Positions 8,619-16,672 of a stretch of DNA of 64,000 nt are shown piece after piece. The position numbers were made by a program, and so were the translations under genes. Each line of letters starts with the position of its first letter. Position 1 is the stretch's first letter. The notes under the pieces were generated by a model that was given only the letters and a program-made list of their open reading frames with translations, was not told where the DNA came from and did not search any database. Source of the DNA: Streptomyces sp. TBY4 (GTDB lineage: Bacteria > Actinomycetota > Actinomycetes > Streptomycetales > Streptomycetaceae); contig NZ_JANAVF010000004.1 of assembly GCF_024213195.1 (NCBI RefSeq), positions 496,001-560,000 on the forward strand. Direction: 5' to 3'.

Positions 8619-8668
8619 CGGAGCGCCGGTCGGAGGGGAAGCGGAATGGCCCCCGGCCCGGCGCTCCG
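8619..8668 (+). terminator. Hairpin after the PKS-methyltransferase genes
   Basis: CGGAGCGCCGG at 8619-8629 pairs perfectly with CCGGCGCTCCG at 8658-8668, an 11-bp stem with a 28-base loop. It lies 15 bp after the methyltransferase stop, separating it from the SARP gene. Confidence 0.55.
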
Positions 8669-8845
8669 AGCGTGATCAGTGACGGGCCCCGGGCATATGT
8701 CATCCGGCTGGCTGATGTTCAACTCACCAGATTTTTTACGGGGGTTGTCATTCTTGATCGCCATGCTGGATCCTTCCTGGTGCAGAGGTGGCGACTCTCG
8801 TCATCCGGCCGAGGCCGGGACGTACGCATCTTTCGGGGGAGCTTG

Positions 8846-9985
8846 ATGAGTACAGAGGCAGTGAACGAAGAAATTGATTTCGGTGAGTTGACCGCGGACC
8901 TCAGGGGCGGCGGTAGGCGTGGTCAGGACAATGTCGTCGGACAGCGTTTGGGAGGCAGCAGCAGGGGAACACGGAGCGTCGCCGAGCTGGAACGGGAAGT
9001 ACGGGAACTCCGGCAGGCGAACGAGACGCTGAAGATGTACTTCACCATGGCGCTGGAGCTCGACCTCCAGTCCCCGCCCCCCGCCGCCGTCTTCGAGATG
9101 GCCCGCGAACGGGCCGGTGCGCACGCCGTCGCGCCCCGGCCCCCCGCACCGCGGCCGCACGGCGGAGTCCGGTGGGCGCAGGAGGATCCGGAGGAGGCCC
9201 GGGACGCACCGCCGGCCAAGGTGGAGTTCCGGGTGCTGGGCCCGATCGAGGCGACCATCGGCGGACGGCACGTGGACCTCGGGGCCACGAAGCAGCGCGC
9301 GGCCCTCACCCTGCTGGTCAGCCAGGTGGGCCAGCCCGTCTCGGTCGACGTGCTCGTGGAAGCGCTCTGGGACGGCCAGCCGCCGCAGTCGGCGATCTCC
9401 TCGCTGCACGCCTACATCGCCAACCTGCGCCGGGTGCTGGAGCCGGACCGCGCACCGCGCAAGCCCGCGAAGGTGCTGCGCACCCGGGGCCGTGGGTACT
9501 TACTCGACAACGGTGTCGTCGACGTGGACGCCCACCGGTTCGGCACCTGCGCGACCGCAGGCTGGCAGGCCCTGGACCGGTGCGACCCGCAGAAGGCCCT
9601 CGACGAGTTCGAGGCCGGGCTCGCCCTGTGGCGGGGCGGGGCGTACGCGGAAGTCTCCGACGCCACCCACGTGTCGCCCGAGGTCGTACGCCTGGAAGAA
9701 CTGCGGCTCTCGGTGGTCGAGGGCCGCTGCGCTGCACTGATCGCCGTCGGCGCCCACGAGGTGGCCGTCTCGGAACTCGCGGGCTTCACCCAGGCCCACC
9801 CGCTCCGCGAGTACGGCTGTGAACTCTTCAGCCTGGCCCTGTACCGGGCCGGGCGGCAGGCCGACGCGCTGTCGGTGCTGCGGATCCACCAGCGGCGGAT
9901 GGCCGAGGACCTGGGCATCTCCTCGAGCCCCGCGCTCCAGCGCCTGGAGGTCGAGATCCTGCGCCAGGCCCCGACCCTGGACTGA
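8846..9985 (+). CDS. SARP-family transcriptional activator with N-terminal coiled coil; TTA codon
   Basis: 379 residues, presumed pathway activator. Residues 127-220 form the OmpR-like winged helix (VEFRVLGPIEATIGGRHVDL), and 225-375 the bacterial transcriptional activator domain ending RRMAEDLGISSSPALQRLE. The start is ATG 8846, with GGGGGA five bases upstream; the 58 codons open before it are unlikely to be translated. Unusually, residues 44-73 are a heptad segment (ELEREVRELRQANETLK) resembling the zipper of IS3-family OrfA transposases. Codon 219 (9500-9502) is TTA, so translation should depend on bldA tRNA and occur late in development. The gene converges on the permease with a 16-bp gap. 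Confidence 0.9.
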   Translation: MSTEAVNEEIDFGELTADLRGGGRRGQDNVVGQRLGGSSRGTRSVAELEREVRELRQANETLKMYFTMALELDLQSPPPAAVFEMARERAGAHAVAPRPPAPRPHGGVRWAQEDPEEARDAPPAKVEFRVLGPIEATIGGRHVDLGATKQRAALTLLVSQVGQPVSVDVLVEALWDGQPPQSAISSLHAYIANLRRVLEPDRAPRKPAKVLRTRGRGYLLDNGVVDVDAHRFGTCATAGWQALDRCDPQKALDEFEAGLALWRGGAYAEVSDATHVSPEVVRLEELRLSVVEGRCAALIAVGAHEVAVSELAGFTQAHPLREYGCELFSLALYRAGRQADALSVLRIHQRRMAEDLGISSSPALQRLEVEILRQAPTLD

Positions 9986-10001
9986 CCCGGCACCACCCCT
10001 C

Positions 10002-11900
10002 CTACCCCTGGGCGCCCAGCCCGCCCCGCGCCCTGCGCCGTCCCGTCCGGCGGCGCAGGGCGCGGGCCGTGGGGAGCAGGGTGCACAGGGCCGAGAGCAC
10101 GGCGCAGACACCGGCGACCGCACCCATCGCCGCCCAGGGGACGACCACCGGCGAGTCCACGCCGAGGACCGCGAGGGCCGCGCGCATGGCCGCCAGGTTG
10201 ACCGCGGTGACCGCCGTCCCGAGGAGGGCGCCGACCGTGACCGCGAGCAGGGATTCGGCCGCCGTCACGGCGAGCACCTGGCCGCGGGTGGCTCCCGCCA
10301 GCCGCAGCAGGCGCAGGTCGCCGGCCCGGTCGGAGGTGGCCATCAGCAGGGTGTTGGCCAGCGCGATCGCCGTGTAGAGCAGGGCGATGCCCAGGACCAG
10401 GACGAAGCCGAGCACCGTGAAGCGGTTCGTGCGCGGGTGCGTCGCCGTCACCCACTCCTCCTTGGTGAGGGCCGTGGCCCCGTACCGGGCCGCCTCCTCG
10501 CGGACCGCGGCGGCCGCGGACGCGGGAGCCCGGACCTCGATCCGCGAGACCTTCGCACCGGGCGCGTTGCGCGGGGTGACGTAGGCCCCGTTGTCGCCGG
10601 TGCCCGTCCGCATCACGGCCACGATCCGCAGCCGGACGGCGGTGCCGTCCGCCAGCCACAGCGGTACCCGGTCGCCGACCCGGTGCTGCCACCACTCCTC
10701 CGTGACGATGATCCCGTCGTCGTCCAGGTCCGCCACCGAGCCCGCCGCCACCGGGAGCCGCGAGACCGCCGCCAGCGCCGCCGGGTCGACCCCGAAGGCC
10801 TCCGTCGGCACCTTCACGAACCCCTCCTCCAGCACCGTCAGCCGGGTGTCGGCCACCGCGAGGGCGCTCGCCCCCGGGATCGCGGCGACCCCCTCAGCGA
10901 GCTCCGCGGAGCCCGCCGCCCGCCCGCCGGTCAGTACGTAGTCCGCCCCGGTCCGGGCACGCGACTCCACCGTCTTCGCCTCCTTCAGGGTGGAGGCCGA
11001 GCCCAGCAGCGATCCGGTCAGCGCCACCATCACCAGCACCGGGGCCGCCACCGCGGCCGTCCGGCGGATCCCGGCGGAGGCGTTCGCCCGCACCAGCCGG
11101 CCCGCGTAGGAGGTCAGCCGGACCGGAACCCACATCAGCAGCCGCAGCACCGGCCGTACGAGCACCGGCGCCAGCAGCCCGCACGCGGAGATCAGCAGCA
11201 TCGGCTGCACGGTGTACGTCTTGCGCTTGAGCAGTGCGCCCGGGTCCGACCCGAGCTGCCACCCCACGAGGGCGACCGCGCACAGCAGCAGTCCGCCCCC
11301 GGCCACCCAGCGCCCCGGAGTCATGGGCCGCTCGTCGGTCACGTCCTCGCGCAGCGCCTCCAGCGGAGCGACCCGGCCCGCCCGCCGGGACGCGGCGTAC
11401 GCACCCGACAGCGCGACCAGCACGCCCGTCCAGAACGCCGTGTGCAGCGGCCAGCTCTGGTCCCCGATCGCGTACCCGGCGGGCGCCAGCCCCTGCGTCA
11501 CCGTCCAGCGGGCCATCAGCGGCGCACCCTCCCGGCCCAGGAGGATCCCGGCCGCCGACCCGGCCAGCCCGACGGCCGCCGCCTCCGTCATCACCAGCCG
11601 CCGCAGCTGCCCCGGCGTCGACCCGGCCAGCCGCAGCAGCCCCAGCTCGCGCCGCCGCGCGGCCACGGCGTACGAGAAGGTCGACGCCACGACGAAGGCC
11701 GCCACGAACGAGCTCACCCCGCCCGCGGTGCCCAGCATGGAGTTGAGGGCCACCACCTCGGCCCCGGCCGGCAGCGCCGCCGAGGCGGCGAGCCCCAGCC
11801 CCATGACCGTCATCAGCGCGACCCCCAGGGCCACGGCGACGAACGTTCCCACCTGTGTCATCCAGCGCCGCCGCAGCGACTTCAACGCGATCTTCAGCAT
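10002..11900 (-). CDS. ABC transporter permease, FtsX/MacB type (no adjacent ATPase)
   Basis: 632 residues with a helix at the N-terminus (about 17-40, TFVAVALGVALMTVMGLGLA), an early FtsX-type block (FVVASTFSYAVAARRRELGLLRLAG), central helices, a long extracytoplasmic stretch and a second FtsX block near the C-terminus (TSDRAGDLRLLRLAGATRGQ). Two such domains in one chain match single-subunit permeases that work as mechanotransmitters or lipid/peptide exporters. These are normally encoded next to their ATPase; none is present on either side. It is divergent from a histidine kinase/response regulator pair across a 110-bp gap with a perfect palindrome, suggesting common control. Confidence 0.85.
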   Translation of the reverse strand: MLKIALKSLRRRWMTQVGTFVAVALGVALMTVMGLGLAASAALPAGAEVVALNSMLGTAGGVSSFVAAFVVASTFSYAVAARRRELGLLRLAGSTPGQLRRLVMTEAAAVGLAGSAAGILLGREGAPLMARWTVTQGLAPAGYAIGDQSWPLHTAFWTGVLVALSGAYAASRRAGRVAPLEALREDVTDERPMTPGRWVAGGGLLLCAVALVGWQLGSDPGALLKRKTYTVQPMLLISACGLLAPVLVRPVLRLLMWVPVRLTSYAGRLVRANASAGIRRTAAVAAPVLVMVALTGSLLGSASTLKEAKTVESRARTGADYVLTGGRAAGSAELAEGVAAIPGASALAVADTRLTVLEEGFVKVPTEAFGVDPAALAAVSRLPVAAGSVADLDDDGIIVTEEWWQHRVGDRVPLWLADGTAVRLRIVAVMRTGTGDNGAYVTPRNAPGAKVSRIEVRAPASAAAAVREEAARYGATALTKEEWVTATHPRTNRFTVLGFVLVLGIALLYTAIALANTLLMATSDRAGDLRLLRLAGATRGQVLAVTAAESLLAVTVGALLGTAVTAVNLAAMRAALAVLGVDSPVVVPWAAMGAVAGVCAVLSALCTLLPTARALRRRTGRRRARGGLGAQG

Positions 11901-11958
11901 GGTTCCCAGCCAACCGGCCGCGCGGCCCCCGGTCAGCGGGGCAGGGGCGACTCCCGGG

Positions 11959-11976
11959 GGTAGGGCCAGCCCTACC
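11959..11976. promoter_or_regulatory. Palindromic operator GGTAGGG-N4-CCCTACC
   Basis: A perfect 7-bp inverted repeat with a four-base centre lies midway between the divergent permease and histidine kinase starts, 34 bp before the kinase ATG. Dyads of this size are typical sites for LuxR-type response regulators, so autoregulation by the regulator at 13270 is inferred. Confidence 0.55.
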
Positions 11977-12010
11977 GCGCCGCCCGCGCCCGCCGCCTAC
12001 CGTGGAGCCC

Positions 12011-13318
12011 ATGCCGCGCTCCCTCCCCCTCCCCACCCCGGGCCGCTACCTGCGCTCCGCCCGGCCCTGGCGCGCCGCCGGCTACCTGCTCACCGGCGGC
12101 ATCACCGGCGCCTTCGCCTTCATCGTGCTGACCCTGCTCGCCGTGTCCGGGACGGTGCTCGCCGTCGTCCTGGTCGGGCTCCCGCTGCTCGCCGCGCTCG
12201 CGCTGGCCGGCGTACCGTTCGCGGCGGTGGAGCGCCGCCGGCTGCGGCTGTACGCGCCCGGGTCCGCGCCGCTGGCCGACCCGCACCGCGATCCGGACCG
12301 TACGGGGCTCGCGGCATGGGCCGGCACCCGCTTCCGAGAGCAGGCGACCTGGCGGGAACTGGCGTACGCGGTGCTCACCGCCACCCTCCTGTGGCCGCTG
12401 GAGCTGCTCGCCGTCGGCACTGCGCTCCTCGTGCCGGCCGACCTCCTTGCGACCCCGGTCCTGCTCGCCCTCGACGGGGAACAGGTCAACCCCCTCAAGA
12501 TCCACGGCATCACCGGCTACCCCGAGGCCCTGCTGTGCGCTGCCGCCGGCCTGCTGCTCCTCCCGCTCCTCCTCTACGGGCTCGGCGCGGCGGCGGCCGC
12601 CCGCGCTGCCCTGGCCCGGCTGATGCTCGGCCCCGGACCGGTCGACCTGGCCGTCAGGGTCACCGAGCTGACCAGCTCCCGGGCCCGGCTGGCGGCCGCC
12701 TTCGACGCCGAACGGCGCCGCATCGAAAGGGACTTGCACGACGGTGCGCAGCAGCGGCTCGTCGCGCTGTCCATGACGCTGGGCCTCGCCCGGCTCGACG
12801 CCCCGCCCGGCAGCCCGCTCGCCGCCCAGCTCGCCACCGCGCACGCCGAGGCCGGGGCGGCGCTGACCTCGCTGCGCGAGCTCGTCCACGGCATCCACCC
12901 CCAGGTGCTGACCGACCGGGGCCTGCCCGACGCCGTCGCCGACATCGCCGACCGCTCGCCGATCCCGGTCGACACCGACTTCGACCTCCCCGGCCGGCTG
13001 TCCGAACAGGCCGAGTCCGCCGGGTACTTCTTCGTCAGCGAGGCCCTGGCCAACGCGGCCCGGCACAGCGGCGCGGACCGGATCACCGTCACCGGCCGGC
13101 ACGACGGGACCCGCCTCACGGTGGAGGTGGCCGACGACGGCATCGGCGGCGCCGACGCCGGGCGGGGGAGCGGGCTGACGGGGCTCGCCGACCGGGTGTC
13201 CGTCGTGGACGGCAGACTGACCCTGACCAGTCCTCCCGGAGGTCCGACCCTGCTGCGTGTGGAGATCCCTTGCGTTCCGAAGGCACCGAAGTCCCCGAAG
13301 GCACCGAAAGCCCTGTAG
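12011..13318 (+). CDS. Two-component sensor histidine kinase (HisKA_3 / NarL-partner type)
   Basis: 435 residues. The N-terminal half (about 20-200) holds two pairs of membrane helices, matching the short sensor domain common in actinomycete kinases. The dimerisation helix carries the phospho-accepting His243 in IERDLHDGAQQRLVAL, and the ATPase domain ends with VEVADDGIGGADAGRGSGL. ATG 12011 is used; the frame is open upstream but leads into the divergent permease. The C-terminal tail is a Lys-Pro-rich repeat (PKAPKSPKAPKAL), encoded by bases that also encode the start of the response regulator. The signal is unknown. Confidence 0.9.
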   Translation: MPRSLPLPTPGRYLRSARPWRAAGYLLTGGITGAFAFIVLTLLAVSGTVLAVVLVGLPLLAALALAGVPFAAVERRRLRLYAPGSAPLADPHRDPDRTGLAAWAGTRFREQATWRELAYAVLTATLLWPLELLAVGTALLVPADLLATPVLLALDGEQVNPLKIHGITGYPEALLCAAAGLLLLPLLLYGLGAAAAARAALARLMLGPGPVDLAVRVTELTSSRARLAAAFDAERRRIERDLHDGAQQRLVALSMTLGLARLDAPPGSPLAAQLATAHAEAGAALTSLRELVHGIHPQVLTDRGLPDAVADIADRSPIPVDTDFDLPGRLSEQAESAGYFFVSEALANAARHSGADRITVTGRHDGTRLTVEVADDGIGGADAGRGSGLTGLADRVSVVDGRLTLTSPPGGPTLLRVEIPCVPKAPKSPKAPKAL

Positions 13319-13983
13319 ACCCGGCAGGCCCCCCGACGGGTCTGCGCGTGGTCCTCGCCGAGGACTCCGTCCTGCTCCGCGAGGGCCTCGTCGGCCTGCT
13401 CGCCCGCTTCGGCCACCGCACGGTGGCGGCCGTCGGCGACGCCGCCGCCCTCGAAGCCGCCGTCGCCGAGCACCGGCCGGACATCGTCGTCACCGACGTG
13501 CGGATGCCCCCGGACCACACCGACGAGGGACTGCGGGCGGCCGTGCGGCTGCGCGAGGTCCGGCCCGAGCTGCCCGTCCTGGTCCTCTCCCAGTACGTGC
13601 AGCGCTCGTACGCCGCCGAGCTGCTCGACTCCGGCGACGGGACGGCCGTCGGGTACCTGCTCAAGGACCGCGTCGGGCAGGTGGAGGAGTTCCGCGACGC
13701 CGTCGCCCGGGTGGCGGCCGGCGGGACCGTGGTCGACCCCGAGGTGGTGCGACGGCTCATCAGCCGCCGGCGCGACCCCCTGGAGCGGCTGACGGCCCGC
13801 GAGCGGGAGGTCCTGGCCCTGGTCGCCGAGGGCCACTCCAACGCCGAGGTCTCGCGCCGGCTCACCGTCTCGGAGGCGGCGGTGGGCAAGCACATCGGGA
13901 ACATCCTGATGAAGCTCGACCTGCCGCCGGCGCAGGAGTCCCACCGCCGGGTCCTTGCCGTCCTGGCCTACCTGCGCGGCTGA
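13270..13983 (+). CDS. LuxR/NarL-family response regulator
   Basis: 237 residues from TTG 13270, with GGAG at 13261-13264; a GTG at 13345 would be a shorter alternative. The receiver domain spans about 23-145, with acidic pair AED and phospho-acceptor Asp76 (IVVTDVRMPP). The LuxR helix-turn-helix is at the end (LTAREREVLALVAEGHSNAE). The start lies 49 bases inside the kinase gene, so the two are translationally coupled. Likely targets are its own operon and the divergent permease through the palindrome at 11959-11976. Confidence 0.9.
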   Translation: MRSEGTEVPEGTESPVDPAGPPTGLRVVLAEDSVLLREGLVGLLARFGHRTVAAVGDAAALEAAVAEHRPDIVVTDVRMPPDHTDEGLRAAVRLREVRPELPVLVLSQYVQRSYAAELLDSGDGTAVGYLLKDRVGQVEEFRDAVARVAAGGTVVDPEVVRRLISRRRDPLERLTAREREVLALVAEGHSNAEVSRRLTVSEAAVGKHIGNILMKLDLPPAQESHRRVLAVLAYLRG

Positions 13984-14009
13984 GATCATGATTTTGCGCT
14001 GATTTGGAA

Positions 14010-14024
14010 CTTTCCGGGGGAAAG
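14010..14024. promoter_or_regulatory. Small palindrome in the first esterase leader
   Basis: CTTTCC-GGG-GGAAAG is a perfect 6-bp dyad 76 bp before the esterase start. GGAAC at 14006-14010 just upstream resembles the -35 of ECF sigma promoters, but no convincing -10 was found. Confidence 0.3.
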
Positions 14025-14099
14025 ACACATCAGGACTAGGGGGAGCCCAGTCCCTTCTGTCCCACCGGGGGGCAGTCATGACCGTTCGGAGCGAAGTTC

Positions 14100-15374
14100 G
14101 TGCACCAGGACCCGCAGCGTCCGCGGCCCGATGACCAGCCGTACCAGTCCCACCCGCCGTACCAGCCGCCCCCGCCGTACCGGCAGGACCAGCCCTACCA
14201 GTCCTACCAGCAGGATCAGTCCCACCAGCCCTACCGGCAGGACCAGCAGGACCAGCCGTACGTCCCCCCGCACATACCCGAGCCCCCGCGGCCCTCCCGC
14301 CGGACCCGCTCCCGCCGCGTGCTGTGGACCAGCGCGGCCCTCGCCTTCGTGCTCCTCCTCGCCGGCGGCGGCTTCGCCGCCTGGAAGCTGGACTGGTTCT
14401 CCGGCAACGGCTCCTCGGTGAGCTTCGGCGGCACCCCGCCCGCGGGCGACCAGGGCGCGGCGCGGGGCAACCCGGGCCAGGTCCCCGCGAGCCCGTCCGC
14501 GCCGGCCGGGGACCCGGACGTACAGCTGCCGGCCGGCCCGGCCTCCGAGTTCAAGCAGACCACCAAGCTCGACGACGGCACGATCATCGCCAAGACCCGG
14601 CTCAAGGGCGCGAAGTCCGGCTTCGAGGGCGACGTCTGGGTGTGGACGCCGAAGGAGTACGGCGAGGCGAAGTACGCCAAGAGCGGCTTCCCGGTGCTCA
14701 TCGCGCTCCCCGGCGGCAACGGATTCCCGGCCAACTACTGGTCCGACCGCAGCCTCGGCCTCCAGAAGGCCATCAGCGAGGGCGTCCAGGCCGGCACCAG
14801 CCTGCCGTTCATCGTGGTCATGCCGGTGCTCAACCCCGACACGAAGTACTACTACGACGGCTCGGACATCCCCGGTCAGCCCAAGATGGGCACCTGGATC
14901 GCCGAGGACGTCCCGGACTTCACCCGCGCCAATTTCCGTACGTACAAGTCCCGCGACGGCTGGGCCTTCATGGGCTCCTCCTCCGGGGCCTTCGTCGGCA
15001 TGAAGCAGGTCCTCCAGCACCCGGACCGGTTCAAGGCCGTGATCGCCAGCGGCGGCGAGATCGTCCCGGACTCCCCGCTCTGGAAGGGCCACCAGGCGGA
15101 GATGGACGCGAACAACCCCGAGAAGCTCGCCCAGAAGCTGATCGACAAGGGCGGTCCGGAGGTCTACATCAACTTCCAGGTCGGCACCAAGGAGAGCGGC
15201 AAGGACCGCATGCTGCAGTTCCAGCAGAAGTACGGCAAGGGCCCGGTCAAGACGACCATCCGGGACATCCAGAACGGCGAGCACAACGGCTGGCACTACG
15301 TGCGCGGCATGAAGGAGGGCTCGCTGGAATGGATCAGCAAGGTGCTGAAGGGCCCGAAGCCCGCGGCGGGCTGA
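14100..15374 (+). CDS. Esterase-family alpha/beta hydrolase, membrane-anchored (copy 1)
   Basis: 424 residues from GTG 14100. Residues 1-70 are a repetitive Gln/Pro/Tyr/Asp-rich cytoplasmic segment. A single helix (about 80-97, WTSAALAFVLLLAGGGFAAW) follows, then an extracellular PF00756-type esterase domain, the fold of mycolyltransferases and enterochelin esterases. The nucleophile is Ser294 in MGSSSGAF; a late His is in GEHNGWHYVRGM. The natural substrate is unknown. It is the first of two tandem paralogues (next at 15512) sharing the MHQD start, SGFxGDVWVW, DIPGQPKMGTW and the C-terminal EWISKV, so they arose by duplication. Confidence 0.85.
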   Translation: MHQDPQRPRPDDQPYQSHPPYQPPPPYRQDQPYQSYQQDQSHQPYRQDQQDQPYVPPHIPEPPRPSRRTRSRRVLWTSAALAFVLLLAGGGFAAWKLDWFSGNGSSVSFGGTPPAGDQGAARGNPGQVPASPSAPAGDPDVQLPAGPASEFKQTTKLDDGTIIAKTRLKGAKSGFEGDVWVWTPKEYGEAKYAKSGFPVLIALPGGNGFPANYWSDRSLGLQKAISEGVQAGTSLPFIVVMPVLNPDTKYYYDGSDIPGQPKMGTWIAEDVPDFTRANFRTYKSRDGWAFMGSSSGAFVGMKQVLQHPDRFKAVIASGGEIVPDSPLWKGHQAEMDANNPEKLAQKLIDKGGPEVYINFQVGTKESGKDRMLQFQQKYGKGPVKTTIRDIQNGEHNGWHYVRGMKEGSLEWISKVLKGPKPAAG

Positions 15375-15511
15375 CCCGCGTGGTCCTCGCCACGTCCGCC
15401 GGTCCCAGGCAACCCATCCGGTCGTTCATACCTCTGTTATGGATGTGAGGGGGGACCAATCGGTCCAACCAGCGCCCCCGCCGGGCGCCGGAGAAGGAAC
15501 GGGAACGATCC

Positions 15512-16672
15512 GTGCACCAAGACCTGCAGGGTGACAGGGCCGCCTCCACCGGGGACGCCCCTGCCACCGCCGAAGCCGCCGCCCCGGCCGGGGACCGCCG
15601 CCCCGCGCGGCGTCGCCTGCGCCTGATCCTGATCAGCGGGGGACTCGGGCTCACCCTCCTGGCGGGCGGCGGCGCGGCCGCGTACCACTACGGCCTCTTC
15701 TCGGACATAGGCGATCCCGTCTCCTTCGGGAAGCCCCCGGCCGCGGCGGCCGCCGCCTCCGACCAGGGGACCGGCGTCCGCATGCCGACCGGGCCGAAGG
15801 CCGAGTTCGTCCGGACCTCCCGGCTGCCCGACGGCACGCAGATCGCCAAGACCACCCTGACGGGCCAGAAGTCCGGATTCACGGGCGACGTCTGGGTGTG
15901 GGTGCCGAAGGAGTACGACGACCCGGCCTACGCCGACAGCGCCTTCCCGGTCCTGATCTCCCTGCCCGGCGGCCGCGGCTACCCCACGAACTACTGGGGG
16001 ACGGGCCCCGGCCTCGGCCTCCAGCAGGCCGTGAGCGACGGGGTGAAGACCGGGAAGAGCCTGCCCTTCGTCCTGGTCATGCCGGTGATCAACGCCGACA
16101 CCAAGCACCACTTCGACGGCTCGGACATCCCGGGACAGCCCAAGATGGGCACCTGGATGGCCGAAGACGTCCCGGATTTCGCGAAGGCCAATTTCCGGAC
16201 CTTCACCTCCCGCGACGGGTGGGGCTTCATGGGCTCCTCGTCGGGCGGGTTCGGCGCCCTCAAGCACGTCCTGAAGCACCCCGACCGCTTCAAGGCGGCC
16301 ATCGCGAGCGGGGTCGACACCGCCCCCGATTCCCCGCTGTGGAAGGGGAACCAGCAGGCCATGGACGAGAACAACCCCGAGAAGCTCGCCGCGAAGCTGA
16401 TCGCCTCGGGCGGCCCCGACGTCTACGTGAACTTCCAGATCGGCACCGCGGAAACCGGCCGCGAAAAGGCCGAGCAGTTCATGAAGGAGTACGGCAAGGG
16501 TCCCGTGCACACCAAGCTGCAGGTGATCCAGGATGGTGAGCACAACGGGAAGTCGTACGTACGCGGGATGAGGGAGGGCGCACTGGAGTGGATCAGCAAG
16601 GTGATGTCCGCACCCACCCCGAAGCCCCGGCCGGCCCCGAGCGGCGGCGCGAGCAGCGCCGCCCCGCAGTGA
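15512..16672 (+). CDS. Esterase-family alpha/beta hydrolase, membrane-anchored (copy 2)
   Basis: 386 residues from GTG 15512, paralogous to the preceding gene but without its Gln/Tyr-rich head. One N-terminal helix (LILISGGLGLTLLAGGGAAA) precedes the esterase domain; nucleophile Ser243 in GSSSGGFGALKH, and GEHNGKSYVRGM near the end holds the expected His. The protein should sit outside the membrane. The last bases overlap the start of a trypsin-like protease gene (GTGA), so hydrolase and protease are made together. The Pro/Ala/Ser-rich tail may cross the wall. Substrate unknown. Confidence 0.85.
   Translation: MHQDLQGDRAASTGDAPATAEAAAPAGDRRPARRRLRLILISGGLGLTLLAGGGAAAYHYGLFSDIGDPVSFGKPPAAAAAASDQGTGVRMPTGPKAEFVRTSRLPDGTQIAKTTLTGQKSGFTGDVWVWVPKEYDDPAYADSAFPVLISLPGGRGYPTNYWGTGPGLGLQQAVSDGVKTGKSLPFVLVMPVINADTKHHFDGSDIPGQPKMGTWMAEDVPDFAKANFRTFTSRDGWGFMGSSSGGFGALKHVLKHPDRFKAAIASGVDTAPDSPLWKGNQQAMDENNPEKLAAKLIASGGPDVYVNFQIGTAETGREKAEQFMKEYGKGPVHTKLQVIQDGEHNGKSYVRGMREGALEWISKVMSAPTPKPRPAPSGGASSAAPQ

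Noticed and set aside
8975..9070. IS3-OrfA-like segment, considered as an insertion-sequence remnant
   Set aside because: It is in frame with the SARP, has no terminal inverted repeats or target duplications nearby and no OrfB trace, so it is treated as part of the regulator.
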